A stretch of 64,000 nucleotides of DNA from Luzula sylvatica (taxonomy: Eukaryota > Streptophyta > Magnoliopsida > Poales > Juncaceae), in the NCBI GenBank assembly GCA_946800325.1, contig OX326958.1, positions 12,038,001-12,102,000 on the forward strand, written 5' to 3'. The notes under the pieces were generated by a model, which worked only from the letters and a program-made list of their open reading frames with translations, was not told the DNA's origin and did no database searches. Made by a program: the position numbers and the translations under genes. Shown piece after piece: positions 59,253 through 64,000 of this stretch (the first letter of the stretch is position 1; each line of letters opens with the position of its first letter).

Positions 59253-61637
59253 GAATAAGACGAAGCTTTGGAAAATTGCAAAGAATTGAATCGGTTCTTT
59301 TCCTTCATAAAACCGAGCAAGTACAGCTTGAGACTTTAACGCGTCGTTCATTTTGGTAGCGATCGCAATTGCCGAATCTTTCTCGTCCTGTAATTATGTA
59401 AACTTACAAATATACCCTTTGATAAAATATGATATGTATTGTATTATATAGTATATACCTGAATGCTCTTCTTTCCGAACCAGGTACCGATGAGAATTTC
59501 GTCGGTATCTTCGCCAGGATATGTATATTGAAATACATAACAATCTCCGCTATAAAATTTTGTATTCTCCGTACCGCCAAGCAGACTTTTTTCCGTACCG
59601 TTTACTCTCCATACCTAAAAAAATTACAAAAAATATTAAGAAAAACTTTCTAGGGGCATTTTGGTAATTTAGATTGTGTACCTGTATATTGCCGGTACAA
59701 TCGATAAAAGGTTGCGGTTCTTCTTTTGCAGGCGCGGATTTCATGAGTCCCTTGACATTCAATCCTTGCTTTTTCAAAAGGGCTGAAATGCAAAATTTTA
59801 CTCTTCTCAAAATTTTGAAATTATTGGAGGGTATATATGAAAATTTTGAAATTTTTTTAGCAACAAACCTGCAACTTTGCCTCGTCCTTCCTCGGAAACA
59901 GCGACTTCGGTAGCTTGAGGCCATTTAGCGAATTTTGATTTGAAACTTATCGTCTCAAATCCTTCAATTATTCGTGTAATTTGCGCTTTTTGTCTACTGG
60001 CTTCCTTAATTAATTCCTATTTAATTTTTAAAAAAAAAATTGAAAGAGGATATTTTTGTTATTTTGAATGTTTTGAAAGAGTAAATATTAATATGATGAC
60101 AGTATTTTGAAAGGGTAAATATGATATTTTGGCTTATTAGAAAGGTAATGCAAAGTGCAAACCACCCTATGTTTTGTGATTTACAAAATTACAGGGACTA
60201 AATTGCAAAATTACCTCAGCAGCAAGACTGGCATTTTTACGATCTTCTAAAGACGAATTTCGTCCCATCCAAACATAAATCTCGGCCCCACAATCGAGCA
60301 AAAAGCATTTATTCGTCTCGAGCAATTCTCTCGACAATTCATCCGTACTAATATCCTCGAGCTTCCCACTCTTCACCCTAAAATATTAAATATCACATAA
60401 ACCAAAGACCAAATTTCATATTGTTAAAGAAAGGGGACGAGGAGGAAGTACAGTACCCAAATAATTTCGCAGAAGAGACCTCGAGTTTTGAGGTTTTTTC
60501 CGAAACGGTCCTTCTTGGAAGCGGAGCGAAACCGCCGAAAAATCCCCAGAATTCTCCTGCCTCCGCATCGGCCATTAATTTCCCATCATCTACAAACAAA
60601 AAATAATAATTAATTTCAAAAATACCCCTGTAAATACAATTTTATTAATTGCGTACCGACAGAGGCAATTTCGCATTTGCCATGGTGGTATGTGTCTTTA
60701 ATGTACTGTAGCACTTCGAGAGCCTTTGCTCGTTCTTGGATCGTAGAATTTGAACCGTTGAATTGAAATATTTTCGATTTCGTGTCCAAAATGAATATAT
60801 CCTCGTGATTCAGGGACCCCCTCGCAAAAGGCACCTACCCAAAAGAATTATCAGTTTTGTAGGGGTACAAACGATATTATTTTTTCAATTTGATTACTAA
60901 CCTCTTTGACTTGAACAACGTGTTTGCCTTTACAAACGAATAACTTGGTCGCGTGGTCGTCATCGCTGACATCAGCGTGTTTGAAGCCTGACGCAATGCC
61001 ACCTGGCTGAGGGATAATGCAGGGTTTGAAACAACTTAGAAATTTCTCGGTCTCGTTTCCTTGTACTTCTCTGTATTGCACTGCTCGACCGCCAAGTGTC
61101 GCATCCAGCTCGACCGTCTTCAACGCTGCGGTGCCCGCTTCGTCCTGACAAAAATGAGGGGCATTTTTGTAATTTTGAAATAGTTGAGGGACTTTTTTGC
61201 AAAATTGAGATTTTGGGTTTTGATAGCTAACCTGACTTGTGTCTTTGCCGAGCCAATAATGAATTTCATGCCGAAGCGATCCGTTCTTCATTGCGGTGAT
61301 CTATTTGATTTAAAAATAGTATAAATAAAAATTATTTGTTAATTCATAAAGATAATTTTGAGATGATGATAACCTTTAATATGATATAAGAATCGCCCAT
61401 GAAGAATTTTCCATAGGATTCTTTGGGAACCGGTACGGGTTTGAAATTCTCGATACGCCATATCTCCAACCCGCTAATAATTTGTATATTAAGGCCAAGA
61501 AACAAATTTATGATAATAAAAGTTTCAAATTTATATTAATTGCACAATTTGAATGCAAATTTGAGGAAGAAAAAAGGATACGCCTTTTGACCGGCTCCTT
61601 GAAAGGCGGGATCTAAATCTTTCATCGAAACAGCCAT
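56771..61637 (-). CDS. VLN4: Villin, VLN4/VLN5 type, 947 aa, 20 coding exons
   Basis: Actin-binding protein of the gelsolin/villin superfamily; plant villins bundle, cap or sever filaments in the cytoplasm. The spliced protein has six gelsolin-like repeats (about residues 1-720), a variable linker rich in Ser, Pro and Glu (about 727-884), and a villin headpiece (about 885-947) ending [17 protein letters not shown], with the basic KxPKWKQ actin-binding surface. VLN4/5-type marks: an [18 protein letters not shown] start, [22 protein letters not shown], and the linker blocks [15 protein letters not shown] and NLSTPPPVV. The length agrees with the 970-odd residues of Arabidopsis VLN4 (from memory). 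All exon joins keep frame and use GT-AG introns. The ATG at 61637 has G at -3 and +4. VLN4 versus VLN5 was judged by eye only. Confidence 0.93.
57186..57548. mobile_element. MITE in a villin intron, 363 bp
   Basis: Terminal inverted repeats: left GGGAGATTTAAATATTTACC, right complement GGGGGATTTACATATTTACC. An 8 bp direct repeat, TATAAATT, flanks it (57178-57185 and 57549-57556). Most of the element is itself palindromic, with inner blocks around CGTTAAAACTAACGGTC paired to their complements. It carries no protein. An 8 bp TSD fits hAT-type MITEs, but the superfamily is uncertain. It lies between coding exons 18 and 19, on either strand. Confidence 0.7.
58526..58577. repeat. Two-copy 28 bp tandem repeat in a villin intron
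   Basis: ATTAACAAATAAAACGG followed by TATATCG occurs at 58526-58549 and again at 58554-58577, in intron 14 of villin. Probably neutral. Confidence 0.85.
59220..59248 (-). repeat. 29 bp homopolymer at a villin splice donor
   Basis: A29 on the + strand; on the coding strand T29 that begins at the T of the GT donor of exon 11 (59250). See findings. Confidence 0.95.
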
Positions 61638-62490
61638 TGCTTTCGCTTTTGCAGAATTGATCTTGCTTGATTTTGATTTTAGTAGAGATCCAAATGTATG
61701 CTACAAAGAAATCAAATTGGAAAATAAGAAATAGAAGTGATAAGATTGATTTGTCTCTTTTTGTTGATGTGATCAATAATAAGATTAAATAAATCGTGAA
61801 TGACAAAAGAATCTGGCTTTTCATCGAAAAGAGAAAACAAATGAAATAGTGAAAGACACATCTCGATCCAAGCGAAATTTGGAAGAAAACAAAAAAATAA
61901 AACGAAAGACCCATTGAAACACAGTCCACCATACTGTATCGAGTAAACTGATTGATGATCCAGCTCAAATTCAGCTCATTTTGATTTCCGAGCTCAGATC
62001 AACAAGAACATCAAAATCCAGCAACAATCTCAAGACAATCAATCTGTTTTCACAAATTATATACCTTCAGAGATGAAGAACTAGAAGGAGGAGAAACTGA
62101 AAGATCGGAACCAGATTTAGGACTAGCCATATCGATTCTTTTCACCCTAGATTGGTTCTCTTTACGACTCAAAATTGAGAAACAACCAGGATTCATCACA
62201 ATATACTCTTGGTTTTTTCTTGGTATTATTTTCAAAAATTAATTAAGGAACCCACGTCTTAGCACGACCAAAAACTAAAATATTACTTAAATTATCCACG
62301 TAAATAAAAAAAAATGAGCAAAGAACTGGTCTCACCTCAAATCAGTGGAGAAACTAAAATTGGGTCGATTTCGGATTGAGTTTTCTGGACGAGAATCGGT
62401 TTTAGGAGACGAATGAGTAGAAGAGAGAGAAGAGAGAAAAACGAAGCAGTCAGTAGCGACAAAAAAGGGACCGGAATGTGAATATAAAAA
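61638..62490 (-). promoter_or_regulatory. Villin 5' leader and promoter
   Basis: A TATA-like TTTTTATATT on the minus strand (62481-62490) suggests transcription starts near 62450. A CT-rich first exon would end at the donor at 62336 (TGAG then GTGAG). A second leader exon ends at the donor at 62065 (GAAG then GTATA) and joins the acceptor at 61700. The acceptor of the middle exon was not fixed. That exon contains an ATG at 62130 in frame with villin (see findings). All of this is predicted from splice-site patterns only. Confidence 0.55.
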
Positions 62491-62499
62491 GCAAAGGGG

Positions 62500-62779
62500 T
62501 TAATTAGGAAAATATAAGCAAAGCAACATCATGATGGAAGAAAGCGTGCTTGTCACTAACATAATCTTTGACGTTTTTGCGGTAACAACCCTATGTTTTA
62601 TGATATTTTCTTTCTAAGCGGGGTTTAAGGTTTTTGACTTTTTGTAGTTATACCAAAAATTTTTGTTTATTATTATAATAAGTGTGTTTGGTGTTTTTGA
62701 GGGTTTGCTAAATTTGGGTATTCATGGATTTTATTGGTTATATTTGGGTGTTTACAGTGCTAATTTATGTTGATTAAAC
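62500..62779. other. AT-rich region upstream of villin
   Basis: No gene, repeat family or clear regulatory site recognised. Confidence 0.5.
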
Positions 62780-63393
62780 AAATATTGCTATGTAGAAATA
62801 TATATGATAGATCAATTAGTTGATTATTATAGATCAATTAGTTGACTGCTTTATTTTAGATCAATTTGGGTACATCATGATGAAATAAATTAAAAAATGA
62901 TGAAATAATTTTGATCAATTTGGGTACATCATGATGAAATAATTTTGAATTTGTGGAATAAGGAATATTGGGTTAGTTAATTTATTTTATTTAAATGATG
63001 AAAAAAATAGATCAACTAATACTTTATTTTAAAAAATGAAAGAAAACATTGAATATATATTTTTGTTAAATCAACTAATTGATCTATAATAATAAACTAT
63101 TGCACGTTTACCCAAATTTCTACATAGCAAAGGGGTTAATTTATTTCTACTAATTGATCTAAAATAAAGCAGTCAACTAATTTCTACCCAAATTTCTACA
63201 TAGAAAAAAATAAATTTGGGTACATCATGATGAAAGAAAAAAATAGATCAACTAATACTTTATTTTAAAATATATATTCAATGTTTTCTTTCATTTTTTA
63301 AAATAAAGTATTAGTTGATCTATTTTTTTCATCATTTAAATAAAATAAATTAACTAACCCAATATTCCTTATTCCACAAATTCAAAATTATTT
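62780..63393. repeat. Foldback repeat with perfect 127 bp arms
   Basis: 62937-63063 and 63267-63393 are perfect reverse complements by eye, with a 203 bp spacer. The spacer and the left flank share further scrambled copies: TTTGGGTACATCATGATGAA appears near 62867, 62919 and 63213, and a TTGACTGCTTTATTTTAG block near 62842 appears inverted near 63157. No transposase. It resembles a rearranged foldback/MITE element of AT-rich sequence. Confidence 0.85.
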
Positions 63394-64000
63394 TCCTAGT
63401 CAAACAATTCTCCGTTGTTCTTAATAATCAATTTATTATATATTTTTGGTATTTAAAATTTAAAATTTAAAATAAATAAAAAGTTATAAGAAATAATAAA
63501 AGCCATAAAACAAGAAAAAAGTGACTTGTGAATATGATAGATAGATAGGCCGGTCACCGGCCACCGAAAGCCACTCGGCGGCTTATACCAACATATACCC
63601 AATAGAATCCACATGTCAGCTATCTATTGGATGAAACTCCTGTCTGCTGTTTCGTAAGAATAGCACACACATGGCGGCCTATGATTTGTTGAAATTGTTG
63701 TGTGGTGTTAGAGTTGGTGTATTTGATGAATAATCTATGGGCTGGAAAGATTAAAAAAGATACTTTGTGGGGTTGGTTTTCTTAACGCCGTAAAGCACCA
63801 TTTATATTATATTTAATTTTTTTAATTCATTTAATTAATTACCTTAATAAAATATTAGTCTTTTTTATGAATTGGTCCCTGAAAAATATATATAAATAGA
63901 ATTAGCCAAAGGGGTCAATGAGAGAATTTAATGGGTAATAAATTATAATTAATGAATTGTTAGAATGATGCATAATTTTCTCTGTGTTTATTATTTTATT
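63394..64000. other. AT-rich intergenic end of window
   Basis: Nothing recognised apart from a short GC-rich palindromic spot, GGCCGGTCACCGGCC, at about 63549-63563. No ORF of interest. Confidence 0.5.

Larger units (their letters stand above)
56771..61700 (-). other. Villin exon map
   Basis: Coding exons in order of transcription: 61637-61582, 61473-61374, 61300-61232, 61144-60902, 60834-60657, 60589-60457, 60377-60215, 60016-59869, 59782-59682, 59614-59459, 59387-59250, 59169-59032, 58947-58819, 58746-58599, 58484-58333, 58252-58127, 58049-57984, 57899-57587, 57138-56966, 56884-56771. They sum to 2844 bases, exactly 948 codons with the stop, which supports the map. The first coding exon begins at an acceptor at 61700. 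Introns are mostly 70-150 bp; the longest within the coding part is 57139-57586, which contains a MITE. Confidence 0.88.

Noticed and set aside
60421..60606. Plus-strand ORFs across the villin locus (for example 57612-57912, 58658-58855, 59674-59913)
   Set aside because: They are shadows of villin exons or AT-rich introns and show no motifs.
62050..62235. 61-codon ORF upstream of villin as a separate gene
   Set aside because: It overlaps the predicted villin leader exon and runs past its splice donor; treated as a possible N-terminal extension instead.

Overview
This window is nuclear DNA of a flowering plant, most likely a eudicot. It holds one intact host gene, a villin of the VLN4/VLN5 type with 20 coding exons on the minus strand. 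It also holds plant-type Ty1/copia, LARD-like and L1 retroelements and a tRNA-derived SINE. No bacterial-type genes, tRNA/rRNA genes or CRISPR arrays were seen. The species cannot be told from the sequence alone.

Layout. Positions 1-5654: the 3' part of a decayed Ty1/copia element (family A) ending in its LTR. Positions 5655-55592: a huge degenerate (TTAG)n array, about 30 kb once insertions are subtracted, with a recurring spacer close to GGGTATGTAGGAAGGTAG and kilobase-scale higher-order duplications. Six mobile elements sit inside it with target-site duplications (TSDs): a 345 bp solo LTR (15571-15915), two family-A solo LTRs (22209-23200 and 30300-31203), a LARD-like element (31641-36637), a 5'-truncated L1 LINE (36838-49181) and a SINE (50646-50855). 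The LINE is itself split in its reverse transcriptase by a young, non-autonomous copia element (39362-47550) with gag, no pol, and an unusual second ORF. Positions 55593-56770: spacer with a decayed minisatellite. Positions 56771-62450: the villin gene with a MITE in one intron. Positions 62500-64000: AT-rich DNA upstream of villin with a perfect 127 bp inverted repeat.

How the parts relate. The array has stops in all six frames and acts as an insertion sink. Because it has duplicated, unfilled copies of three insertion sites survive elsewhere in the array (LINE, SINE, one solo LTR), so the order of events can be read. LINE insertion came before the nested copia insertion, whose two 1407 bp LTRs differ at about four positions by eye. 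The LARD LTRs differ at about 14 positions.

Most worth a second look: the array itself with its extreme strand asymmetry; the gag-plus-unknown-ORF copia element; the shared CGTTCGAACG palindromes in LTRs of two different families; and, in villin, a possible in-frame N-terminal extension and a splice donor running straight into a 29 nt homopolymer. All comparisons were made by eye; no alignment or database search was run.
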